This document shows, piece after piece, positions 33,855-44,681 of a stretch of DNA of 64,000 nt. The stretch spans positions 1,927,439-1,991,438 of the forward strand of contig CM022949.1 in assembly GCA_012931725.1 (NCBI GenBank). The letters are read 5' to 3'. The position numbers were made by a program, and so were the translations under genes. Source of the stretch: Litsea cubeba (Eukaryota; Streptophyta; Magnoliopsida; Laurales; Lauraceae). Numbering within the stretch: the first letter of the stretch is position 1; every line of letters starts with the position of its first letter. A model generated the notes under the pieces. The model had not been told where the DNA came from. It was given only the letters and a program-made list of their open reading frames with translations, and did not search any database.

Positions 33855-36787
33855 TCAACAATCTCCAAATGGCTGCATTTCATTTTGGGTGACTCCCACC
33901 TCTAGAGGATCATCATTCGGTGTGGCCTGATCACTCTCTCCAGCCACAATATCAGAACCTTCATTTATATGGCCTCCATTCATGATTCCAATAACAGATC
34001 TATTAGAAGATTCTTCAATGTTGCTGGCTTGCAACGATATCTCGGATGATGGGCTCCTCTCAGTTTTCCAGTATTTGCATTTTTTGAAAATGATGAAGAT
34101 TAGAAGTGTTACCACTATGATGGGTTCGGTAATCAAAAGGACGCCAATGAAACCATGTATAGACAGTCTCATGTCTCTTTGCGTCGTTTGGGGTGAGGAA
34201 GGATTTTTTTCATTGGAGCCAAACCATTTCTTCTCTAGCTCCAGAATTTTTTCTCCTTCAATGAATTTTTGAACAGCCCTAGAAACATCAGGCACGATGG
34301 CAGCACCTCTCTGAAACAACTGTAGAAATAGAAAATGAAAATGGTCACATGCTTAAGCATATTCATATATACTTCTTAATGCATATGAATCAGAAGAATT
34401 GCTATAGTATACATTTCAATTGCCATTCACATCATTTAAAAGTTATGGATTGATAACTGAATAGAAGCCTGAAGAAGGCTCGCAATCAATGCACAAAAAG
34501 TTAGCAACGTCCAAATCAACAGATGAGAGATATCAATAATAAGAGACTGTATCTGCATACTATGTGTGTAAGGTCCAGTGTAAAAGAAGCTGTGGTAAAG
34601 TAGAACTTTCATTTAGGGAAAACAACAGCATCCAGTTCCTTGTAACATCTATTTAACTTGTTCTCACTTATGATGCCCAGATACCGATTCCGATACTGAT
34701 ACTGGGATCGGGAATACGACTCATCGCTTTTGAAAATTTAGGGCACGGAAACGGATACGAGTGTCCTAATCTTTCTTTAGATCGCTTCTGCATCAATAAG
34801 ATTTTCATTGTTTTTGTCCCTTTCTAGCGTTTTTTTTTTTTTTTTTTAGAAGAAAATTTATTTAAAGAATAATATCAAATAAAAGACTTTATAAGTAACA
34901 TATGTTAAATTTGTTCCCTAAAACTATCGGCGGAGTATCAGATACCGATACAAGTGTCTCACAGTTCGATACGGATACGTTGGGCTTCTACGAGTGTCCG
35001 AGTATCATAGGCTCTTGCTATACTCTTCAAACATCTATTTATTCTGCCCTAACATATCCTTTTACCCTAAAATTGATGGAAAATATCCATCAATTCTTAT
35101 ATTGCCTTTGAGGCATCATTCAATTTTCTGCGAAGCTGTAAGGTTTTCATAGGGCTTAGTCAGTTTGTAGAGTGGATGTGTATGGTCAAGTGATCTAATC
35201 ATGCTAATATGGTAGCCCCCACCATGCATGGTCCACTAATTTGGGTAGTAGACCATGAGTCCCAGTACCTTTTCAAAATAAAAGTACTACGAGGGATTAG
35301 CAGCTTCATAGGTTCGCATTGTCTGTTTCCTTGTGCTTTTAGTGTTGCTCTAGCTAGCATAACTTAAATGTCGAGAGTAGAGTGAGAGACTTACAAAGCC
35401 AAAGCCACCAGATTTGAAAGTTGGCACAGCCATGGTATATCTATCAGCATACTTAGCAAGGAAGACCTTTATATAGGGGATCTCATCAATAATTGCAGAT
35501 ACACCATTATTATGACTTCCTCTTGATAGGGCTGTTGCATATTCCTCTATTGAGGAATAGGCCTTGAGCTTTTGTTCTTGGAATCCCTTATTCTTTAAAA
35601 GATCAAAAACAAATGATCCTTTCTGATATCCAACACAGTCTCCATTCATAATTAACTGTTCTAAGCTCGTCACGGTTGTTCCATCATTATCGCATGATAG
35701 TATAGATTGCAAGATGGCAGCATAAGTTGTCACCAGTAAAAACACTGCTAATATCCAAAGGCTTACAACCAGTCTTGAATAGTTACTTTTGAGCTTCTCC
35801 CCTGCAGTAAGTAAGACAGATCTATCAAAAACATTAGAGAATAAAGAAAAAAAAAAATGGAAAGCTTAAAACGGTGGAACAGTTGTGCAACATAAGAGTA
35901 GTAAAAAGATGATGTGCATATATACTTACATTGTTGAAAGACAAAGATAGAGGAGAAAGAATGGATTGTCCCCACTAGTTCCAAAAAAAAAGGGCCTTTG
36001 GATTCTGGGTTATTTTCATGCTCAAAATACCAAACCAGACACCCATTTGACCAGGATAGAACTATTATAAGTAGCCATAAGTCCCAGGTAAATGGCTTTA
36101 GAAACCACCAAAAACCCATTGTGTGGCTGTCCCCAACTGGTACAATCAAAGAAACTCCTGACATCATATATGGCAGTGTGAAGTCTCCATACATTGATCT
36201 GTTGGATGTAATTGTTATATCTCCCACAACTGCATCATATCTCTGCACTCATAATTCAAGATTAGAATGAAAACAAATAAAGGAACAGCCCAATTCAAAG
36301 AATGAGAAGTATAAATAAATAACAAAGTTAAGAAGGAACTCACATTGAGTTGAAATTGCTGAATTAGTTCATCGTAGTGTCCCAAATCGAGATAGTGGCC
36401 ACTATGATATGGAATGAACTCACAGGAAACATTGTAAGGCAAACTAGCCATCACCTCTTTAAACACCTCAACAGAGTAACCAGACACAATCAATCCATTG
36501 CCTTTGGGATCATAATCCACTTTGACAAACTCATGAAATGTGTTTTTGGTGGGAACAAGGACCCTTAATTTCAAGTCAGTACTCCCATTTTTGACATGTG
36601 TAGTGGATCTCGTATATTCAACAACTTTGCGCCTAAGATCCTGAAGGCTTAGTGAATTGTTCAGTTCCTTCTCATTACCCAACATGGAAATCAATCTGCA
36701 ATTTCCATTCTCCAGCAGAATGAAAACAATAACCACTATGAGACTGAATCTGGCTGGTTTGCTATCTGCCACAATTAGGAAAAACAT
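33855..36787 (-). CDS. GLR: GLR-A: glutamate receptor-like channel lacking the amino-terminal domain
   Basis: Exons: 36787-36344, 36242-35930 (313 bp), 35801-35395 (407 bp), 34319-33855. All junctions are GT/AG and in phase, giving about 542 residues if translation starts at ATG 36787. It would be a ligand-gated cation channel subunit at a membrane. S1 starts near residue 73 (LRVLVPTKNTFHEF), M1 is near 199-223, the pore loop near 230-252, and M3 is diverged (TTYAAILQS near 275). S2 has the conserved 'IIDEIPYIKVFL' acidic pair, and M4 is near 441-470. Family members usually exceed 850 residues; the whole amino-terminal domain is missing. The usual first exon is decayed (see 37537-37712). The proposed start adds a hydrophobic stretch (SLIVVIVFILL, residues 15-25) that could serve as a signal or anchor. 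The start is inferred; the four exons are solid. Confidence 0.8.
34320..35394 (-). other. Last intron of GLR-A
   Basis: The donor is at 35394 (GTAAGT) and the acceptor CTACAG ends at 34320. It holds a degenerate 'gataccgat/tacggata'-rich segment (about 34675-35000) that looks like a decayed repeat, plus a run of 18 T near 34831. Confidence 0.7.
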
Positions 36788-37069
36788 AAGGGAAAGGAAA
36801 GAAAAATGAGAAAGACAAACAGAGTGACAATAAGGAGGATAGAGTATGCACAAGAGGAAAGTTGACGAGGTAAAAATAGGAAATCAACTGCATTTGAAGG
36901 GTAGGAATACCTGTTAATCAATGGGTTTTTTTTTTTCATCATGTGAAACCCAATGTCGAGAAACTGACGATTGCTCAGAAGATTATGGAAATGATGGAAA
37001 AATGCATGAGTTACCTTGCGATCAATCCAATTCATGCTGATCTTTGCGGAATCGGTTATCCTGGTAAAT

Positions 37070-37112
37070 TGATGATGATGGTGATGGTGATGGTGATGGT
37101 GATGGTGATGCT
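37070..37112. repeat. (GATGGT)n microsatellite
   Basis: About seven hexanucleotide units in the region upstream of GLR-A exon 2. It produces a histidine-rich frame on the minus strand that is not a gene. Confidence 0.9.
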
Positions 37113-37536
37113 GATTCATGAAGAGACTGCTCATGGTATTATGAACAGTTTGTCATGCAGGGAGATCGAATAAGGCGATGATGATGTCATATGTTCCTCC
37201 CATTGTCGAAGGCTGGGATTTGTGAGGACTCCCATGGAGACAACTTCAGCTGAGCTGTTGACTATGGATTGTAGAGAAGTGTAAATGAGCCTTATTTTCG
37301 TTGCAGGCGTGGTATCTATGCACCGATTAATACAAGTTAAAACCATATAAAAATTAAAACCTCTACCTAAGAAAATCAGAAACTCCATGAAAAGCTAAAA
37401 GATGCTCTTGAAAAGAAAGAAGAAAGAAACAGGAAAAGATATACTATGAACATGTTGTAATGTATCATACTGAAGTTTCATTTATATCTAAAACCAGAAC
37501 TGCCTTTCTAGGAGCAGGTGGATTAACTGATCATAC

Positions 37537-37712
37537 CTGATGCCATCAAAAAACGGCAGGGAGACTCTCAGTTGGCTACTATATATCTTTCACTGCACTG
37601 TTAGTTTCCAACCAATGAGCAGTGCTGCTGCTGTTTGTGCTCTTGGCTATAGGGAGCAAAGAAGCTGCAACAAGAACAAAGAAATCAATGTGTGAGGTTG
37701 TGATTTGCTCAT
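37537..37712 (-). pseudogene. GLR: Decayed first exon of GLR-A
   Basis: Homologous to GLR-B exon 1: shared 'tctttgttcttgttgc', 'ctttgctccct', 'actgctcattgg', 'gagagtctcc', and a donor CAG|GTATGA at 37537-37531. The ATG used in GLR-B is not present at the matching position. The frame from the nearby ATG (37712) stops after about 21 codons (TAG in 'ccctatagcc'). The frame that keeps the homologous peptide 'IAKSTNSSSTAHWLETN' stops at TAGTAG near 37579-37584. It therefore cannot supply the signal peptide of GLR-A. Confidence 0.75.
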
Positions 37713-37720
37713 TCTTCAGG

Positions 37721-37728
37721 TATAAATA
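37721..37728 (-). promoter_or_regulatory. TATA box of GLR-A (ancestral first exon)
   Basis: TATTTATA on the minus strand, at the same place as the TATTTATA at 48355-48362 of GLR-B. A hAT element begins 28 bp further upstream. Confidence 0.5.
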
Positions 37729-37756
37729 TTTCTCTACAGACAGTGGGGGCGCTTGG

Positions 37757-40352
37757 TAGGGGTGTAAATTGGGCCGGCCACCCAGACCCGGCACGAACTG
37801 GCGCGGATGGTCTGTCAGTCAACACTGACTGATTTCATCATCCACGTGAAACCCACCCACCGACATATGCCCATCTATAGATATGGGGATATTTATAAAG
37901 TGTATTTTTGTAACATTTGTAAAGTAGGTTCGTATATCTCCCATTGTCCAACAAAGTGATATCAAAGCCATCTTGCAACATGGTCAACATACCGCGGCAT
38001 TCCAAATTAATTGAGATTGCGGCATTCTAAATTAATTGAGATTAATGATTCCACTGGAAACACAGTGAAAAAGGAAAAATGCATATTTTATAAAAAAACT
38101 TTATATTTGTAAATCATCAAGTGGCACTAGACACTTTAATAGATACACGTGAACGTATATGTCCAAACATACTAAAGGGAATGTCAATCTGGCAGCGGGT
38201 AATAGATCTTCTTCTGGTATTTTAGGAGTTTTTAATTATAACCCTGCTATTGCTAAATATCAACTTATAAATTTATTATAGTTAATCAATTACCATTACT
38301 ACTTGCTGAAAATGAATCCTTAGAAGAATATGTGAACCAATTGTTCACCCCTATATTTAAAAAGATTTCTAGAGATACTGTTACAAATGATTAAGTAAAA
38401 ATTTTAAAATAGAAAGGGAGACTTAAGAAATTCCTCTTCAAAACATACTTGAAAAAAATGATTAACTTTAGATTTACAGACCTCCAAGCAAAATATTAGG
38501 TAAATTTTAGTAACTATACATTATATTGATAATGTCTGTATTATGTAGAAATGAAAGATTTCATTCTCTTACTTGAGTATCCACACACCAGTACAATCCT
38601 ATAAAAAATAAGAAAGTATAATTTTAAAAATACAATATTTTCTATAACTTTAAATAATGCAAGCTCCAATAATGCCACAGTTGATATACTAAATTTTTTT
38701 CTCCCACTTAATATAAATGGGGTTATGTTAATCCACAATGGATGTACATGTGACATCTTAAATCTTATATATAGTACAAGATGACTTAAAACTTATTAAA
38801 CATATCCTACAAGTAATTAAATACAGTATAGGTTATATTTTCTCATCTCCATCAAGAAAACTACATTGGAAGGAAATATGTAAAAGTCTTAATAAAAGTC
38901 CCAAAAGAAATACAACCAAATGTAAAATATAAGTGGAATTTTACTTATGAAAAAGCTAAAAGAAACTTGCAGTTATAAAGCGACAGTTAATCAATATTGT
39001 GCTTTATATTTGTCCCAAATATTAGATATTTCTATAGGTGGAGGAAATTGACAAGTTCTTGAAATAATAAAATATATTTAGAGGTTTTTTTGTGATGCAA
39101 CCTTATTTTTTTTCTAAGGTATATTATCCCACAACAACTCAAGTTTTGAAACACTTTTATGAAATTACTATTGCTTTTGAAATATATAAAGATGTATTGA
39201 CTTTTGATGTGTGTACAGTAATGGAAACGAACTTTTCACAATTGAGAAATGCTCCATTAATATTTTGTTTAGCCTCTATATTAGAGCTTAGGTGTGTAGA
39301 AACTTTACTTGAATCAATAAATAATAATATGAATTTCATTAATGTAAATAATATTTCTATAATCAAGTCTTATTTAGAACAATATTTTATAGAATATTCT
39401 ACCCAAATGGGTAGACTGGAAACACCCTCTTCCCCTCTGAGGCCAATCCAACCACATGGAGGAAAAAAGAAGGCCATATGGAATCTTTTTAGGAACTCTC
39501 GAGGCAGTAGCTCCTCTTCCTTGAGATCGACAGTCAAGTAATTGTAAATGGAGTTAACAATGTATCTACAGATTGGTCTGGTCGAAGTCCTAGATAATGA
39601 TACCGGTTTCTACCTTGGCCTAATGGAAACCAAGTGGAAGTAGGTTTTTTGTGCTTTCTGCCATGACCCCTGATTTCCAAACAACTCCAGTGTCTATAAT
39701 TGCATCGGAGCAAACTTTTAGTGTAGGTGGATGACTTATTGACAACAAGAGAATGATGTTATTAGAAGAAACGATGGAAATATTCATGTGCCTGAGAGAC
39801 TAGTTCTTGGCAGAGAAGATAAAGCAAAACTTGATGATGGAAGAAGAAATAGAAGACAACATTTCTTCATTAGAAATATCATAGTGTTAAAAAATTATTA
39901 TAGTTGTAATTTCTATAAAATTTGTTTCAATGTAGAAATTATCATTATAATTGTTGTAAACTTTATTTTTAGGAAATTATCATATTTTTAATTTTATTTT
40001 TTTTAATTTATAACTTTTGTAAACTCGGAATTATCATCAAATTTGTAAATTATATTTGAAGTTGAAAATTATCATCAAAGTCATTATAAATTTTATTACA
40101 AGGAATATAAAATAATTCAAGTTTTATTTTTCATCTGTAAATTAGCATTTATGCTTCTGCATTTATTTTGGTAATTTCAATTTTATTTCAAGTAGAAAAT
40201 CATAAAAAAAAAAATGGCCCATGGGAAGCACGACCCAGCACAACACGACTTATGTAGTATTGCATGGCCCGTGAAATTCCACGGGCCTCCAAAGCTCGAC
40301 CCAGGCATGGCTCGGTCGGCAATCTACTGGCACGGCCCGTTTTACACTCCTA
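37757..40352 (+). mobile_element. hAT DNA transposon, decayed
   Basis: The left end TAGGGGTGTAAATTGGGCCG and the right end (read inward) TAGGAGTGTAAAACGGGCCG are the imperfect terminal repeats of a plant hAT element, followed by 'gcccg'-rich subterminal sequence. The interior carries a broken hAT transposase on the plus strand. I could not read an exact 8-bp target duplication (GCGCTTGG left, GGGTGGGG right). It sits directly upstream of the ancestral GLR-A promoter. Confidence 0.8.
38150..39815 (+). pseudogene. hAT transposase pseudogene
   Basis: Pieces in three frames, in the order expected for a plant hAT (RICESLEEPER-like) transposase. 'NESLEEYVNQLFTPIFKKIS' is near 38310-38375. A 'NNASSNNATVDIL'-like block is near 38655-38690. 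The open piece 39092-39541 holds 'YYPTTTQVLKHFYEI' and 'NAPLIFCLASILE'. The C-terminal dimerisation block 'TTPVSIIASEQTFSVGG' with 'LIDNKRMMLLEETME' is near 39680-39785. Stops and frameshifts throughout make it non-functional. Confidence 0.75.
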
Positions 40353-40888
40353 GGGTGGGGTGTGTGATTCTTTTGGTTTTCTATTAGAGTCATATCGCAA
40401 ATTACCAAACTTCATGGGGTGCGTATGGAGCGGTGGATGATGCTTCTACTATGTAGATCTCATTGCTACTTGTGTGCCCCACAAGAAGATCATAAATTGG
40501 AACAGAGATGACCTCAAAAACTTTAAGAACAAGGATTTGTATAGCTAATGATTTTGCATTGATATTGGTGCATATAACTGAAAAAAATAGTTTTAGTGTG
40601 CAAAACCTCATAAATAAGGATTTCCAAATTCAGTAGGGCGGGTGGGTGGGTAGGGGTGGGATACTTTGAGAATTCTCAAATATGAGGATTTTCATTAGTT
40701 CAAATCCTCAAAATATACAATTGCCAAATGTGGATTTTCCACAACTTTATGAAAAGCAAAAATATTTCCCCCCCAAAGATTTATTTGCCAAACATGAACT
40801 AAAATAGGGCTAATATGTGGGTGGATGTTGTGCCTACAAAGGATCCAAGCGGATTGGGTGAACTCCATATCAAGTTGCTATGCAGTTA
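40353..40888. other. Spacer, no gene seen
   Basis: Unrecognised sequence between the hAT element and a MITE pair. A G-rich stretch lies near 40636-40662. Confidence 0.4.
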
Positions 40889-41800
40889 CTGTTTGGGTAC
40901 TTTTCATGTAGAATGAAGTGAAGTAAGGCCTCAAATAATGAAAGAATAAAATATAAGTGGGTTATGAATTATCATGATATTTTATCTTTAATTGTTTGAT
41001 AAAGATTTCTTTTTACTCTTGGTTTAAAAAGTGTGCTTTTTTTTTTTTTTTACTTTTAGCAGAGATCTTAAAAATAAAAAGAATGAGAGAATTTTGAAAT
41101 ATCTATAGTTTTGATGTAATTCATTTATGTAAAAATTGGAGGCTTTACTTTACCCCCATTCTACAAGTGAAGTTCCCAAATACACTGCTCTTGGTTTTTT
41201 TCTTTTTTGGTGTGCTGAGCTAATGACAGAGTGATACATTAACTGGAGGACCAAGGGTTGAACAGTTCGATCCATGGCATCTGTGAAATTAAGGTACTAT
41301 AAATGTATGGCAGAGTGTTAGAGCTGTTTGGGTACTTTTCATGTAGAATGAAGTGAAGTAAGGCCTCAAATAATGAAAGAATAAAATATAAGTGGGTTAT
41401 GAATTATTATGATAGTTTGTCTTTAATTGTTTGATAGAGAATCCTTTTTAATCTTGGTTAATTTTATTTTATTTTATTTTTTTTTTATTTTTTATTTTTT
41501 TTTGCTTTTAGCGGAGACAAGAGATTTGCTTTTTTACTTAAAAAGAAAAAAAGAATGAGAGAATTTTAAAATATTTATAGTTTTAATGTAATTTTTTATG
41601 TAAAAATTGGATGCTTTACTTTACTCCATTCTACAAGTGAAGTTCTCAAATAGACTGCTCTTGTTTTTTTTCCTTTTTTGGTGTGTTGAGCTAATGACGG
41701 AGTGATACATTAACTGGAGGACCAAGGGTTGAAGAGTTCGATCCATGGCATCTGTGAAATTAAGGTACTACTATAACAACTATAAATGTATTGGCAGAGT
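40889..41800. mobile_element. MITE with flank in tandem duplicate (445-bp period)
   Basis: Copy 1 starts 'gtttgggtacttttcatg' at 40891; copy 2 starts with the same phrase at 41336. Within each, the first 290 or so bases have terminal inverted repeats ('gaatgaagtgaagtaaggcctc' against 'gaggctttactttac...cattctacaagtgaag'). The rest is duplicated flank, for example 'gaggaccaagggttgaa'. A third family member is at about 48690-49050. Confidence 0.75.
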
Positions 41801-41856
41801 GGTGTGGCTTGATGAGATTTGAATGGGAAAGTCCATGTCAGGTGGTAGTGAGAAAA

Positions 41857-42300
41857 TACAAAAAACTCTCTCTGGATCCTATCTCTCCTCTCCCTTGTCC
41901 CACAACGTACGTGGCTCTTCTCTTTAACCTTTTTCTCTGTCACACGTACAGCAATCATTCATTGTGGTATGTCGGCAACCAGATTTGCGTGGCTGGCAAA
42001 TGCTAAAACACAAAATGGGGTTAAGATGGAAGAAGATGAACTGTTGTAGAGTTGAAATCATAGACAAAACTACAGAAAACACAAAGCTTCTTTCCTTGGA
42101 TCCCCTCTCCTCTCCTTTATCCCACAAACGTATCTCTTCTCTTTAACCTTTTTCTGAGTCCCACCTTATACAACAATCATTCATTGTGGTGTCGGCACCG
42201 GGAGTTGCATATGGCTGTCAAATTCCAATTCACAAAATGATTTAAGCAGATGATGACCGTTGTAGATTTGAGATCAGAGACAAAACAACAAATTAAAGTA
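41857..42300. repeat. Tandem duplication of about 230 bp
   Basis: Both halves (about 41857-42085 and 42086-42300) share 'ctcttctctttaacctttttct', 'acaatcattcattgtggt' and 'gacaaaac'. No coding potential is apparent. Confidence 0.7.
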
Positions 42301-44681
42301 GCTGTAACAATTATAGAACAATGGAGATCCTAAGTAGATTTAATAGTGTTCTGATTCGAATTATTTTGGATAATTGGTCATCTATGTGGCTAACACAAAG
42401 CCCTCTTGGAGTGAATCACTGAAAAGTTGTGGTTACTTTGTAAACTTACTTTTCATTTACAGAAGGAAAGGCCCAAACAAAAAACAACAAAAAAAAAAAA
42501 GCACTCGTTTATCAATGCAATTGTTTTTACTTTCCCTCAGTGGTCAGTTCCAAACATCTGCTGTGTTGGGATCTGTGTGCAATCATATTTGCCAAACAAG
42601 TATTTGAAAAGAGATTCCATGGCTAAGCGCACTGAGTGTCGGCGAAAGGAACTCCAGGCCCCATAAAGGTATTGAGGTTAGATTAAGAATCTTCTCATGT
42701 TTGGCAGTTGGCACTCAAAATAAGTACATTTTGAACACTTGCCCATTTAAGTTATGCTCTAATTTTGAGTTTTTAAAATATTAATCAAAATTTCAATTAA
42801 GTAGAACTAATCTAATTTTTTAAGTATATATCTTTATGTCACTAGAAATAGAAGCTTTGAGCTCTAAACATCTAATGATCCAAAGATCAAGACTTTTCTT
42901 TTTCACATCAATCATATTTAATGATTTCCAAAAGAATAATTTAGTTTTTTTGGTAACCATATTTACGCACCGGTCCCACAAAAAAAATACGCTAAAATGC
43001 GCAATTTTTAATTCTTCTTCCGACTTCTATACCCATTGTTGAATGTTTTCAAATTCATTTTATTTTTTTTTCCTGAAATCTCAATCCATAGTGAGACCTT
43101 TCAATCACAATAGTTACATATGTTTGTATTTATATATATTATACGCGGGAATGGGTACCTAGGTGTCGTCCATTATACATACTAGACTTTGACCCAATTA
43201 TATATTCGGACCAGGAAATTGTGCATGCTCAGATATCCCAGGCCTGGCCGAGCAACCAAGTATTAGGGCCTACTTATTTATTGGCTCAAGGGGAGGCCCA
43301 TGCATATCTGACCTCTTCCACTACATTTTTTCACCTCCTAGGAAAGGACACAGCAGAATCCAGGAAAAATCATCTATCAAATACATAAGTTGTACAGAGA
43401 TTCCATGTACAATTTGCCTAACAGGTTAATGGCTTTCCTGCTCATGAAGCCATTCGAGGTCCAAACAAGAGGTCATGAGCAAATGGGGATGATGAGCAAA
43501 TGGGGATGTCCATGGACCCCTGATTACTTTGTTACCAAAAGATCCAAGTATGGACCCGTCTTTTCGGCCCATCTGATAATAGGGTCTGGGTCCAAGACTA
43601 GTTTGGTTTTTGACTCTAGGGTGATTTTGTCCTAGCAGAATCCAGCAGGGAAATTCAGTGGGTGCCTTTAGCTTAGGGCTTTTATGAATGGTAGAGATTG
43701 AAAATCCATCGCCATCCTTTTTGTGGACTCCAATAAATGAAGACTATGCATTAGGTCTATTGAAACCTGTCTAACATCTGTAAGTATTTTATGATGTACT
43801 AATAATATGTTATAATCATTAGGAAGAAAAGAGATAAAAAAAATTTGTTGAGATAAATTACTTGCTATTTTAACTATTAAGTTAGATGCATACTAAGAAC
43901 TTGTGTAATTCAAATTTTCATACACACATATATAAATAAATTGAAAAAAATTGAGTTCAATGAGGAGGAAGTATTTTCCATATCAATACATATCAAATAG
44001 AAAAAATTTGAAAAAAAAAATGGAAAATGAATTTGACAAAAATTGATATTTGTGTTTTGGATATATTATTTATCATTTTCAATAAATTAAAAATAAAATA
44101 AATTTATAAATTCTAATATATTATTTATCATCTTTTTTACTGAGAAGCAAAGTTGGTTAATTCTAGTTTCTACTATCTATAACTCCTTATATTTTTCAGA
44201 AAAATTATAAATCCTCATGTGCATTATTATTATTAAAGAAGTTAGATTTATTATAAATCCTCATGTGCATTATTATTATTATTAAAGAAGTTAGATTTGT
44301 TCAAATCCACAAAAAATAAAAATAGTTTTTTAGTGCATCCATTCATGTGCCATACTCTGTAAATGCATCCAAAAACACATTTTTTTTTATTTAGCTCCTC
44401 TCAGACTAAAAAAGAATCCCTTTTTTATTTTGGAAATTTAGGATCTAAGCACTTTATGGAAGACAAAAGATGAGGTCAATATGTAAACCTACAGAAATAC
44501 CATCCCATGACTATAGTTTACAATATTGCATCTGTCTGAGAGAAAAGAGCCATAGTAGTAGTTCCTATATCTTCAGCTGATAGGAAGCAGGGGAATGTAG
44601 AATTTTTTTTTATTTTTTATTTTTTTCATTTCATCACCATTGATGGGTTTGTTTTAGAAGGCTATCTCCCAATGACTACAA
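42301..44681. other. 3' flank of GLR-B, no gene recognised
   Basis: AT-rich. 43150-43510 is duplicated at 49797-50130 beyond GLR-C, and 44335-44480 resembles 23140-23330 beyond GLR-A. A small direct repeat ('ttataaatcctcatgtgcattattatta') occurs near 44206 and 44252. Confidence 0.6.
43150..43510. repeat. Segmental duplication in the GLR-B 3' flank
   Basis: Shares 'catactagac', 'ggaccaggaaa' and 'aaggacacag(c/a)a(g/a)aatccagg', then 'aaatcatct', with 49797-50130 in the same order. It marks the downstream part of the GLR duplication unit. Confidence 0.75.

Noticed and set aside
36775..37134. Histidine-rich frame upstream of GLR-A
   Set aside because: The His run is the translation of a GATGGT microsatellite; no start context or conserved content.
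37131..37388. Possible exon of the missing amino-terminal domain in GLR-A intron 1
   Set aside because: 'KIRLIYTSLQSIVNSSAEV' loosely recalls the domain start, but the rest does not align and no matching piece exists in GLR-B or GLR-C.
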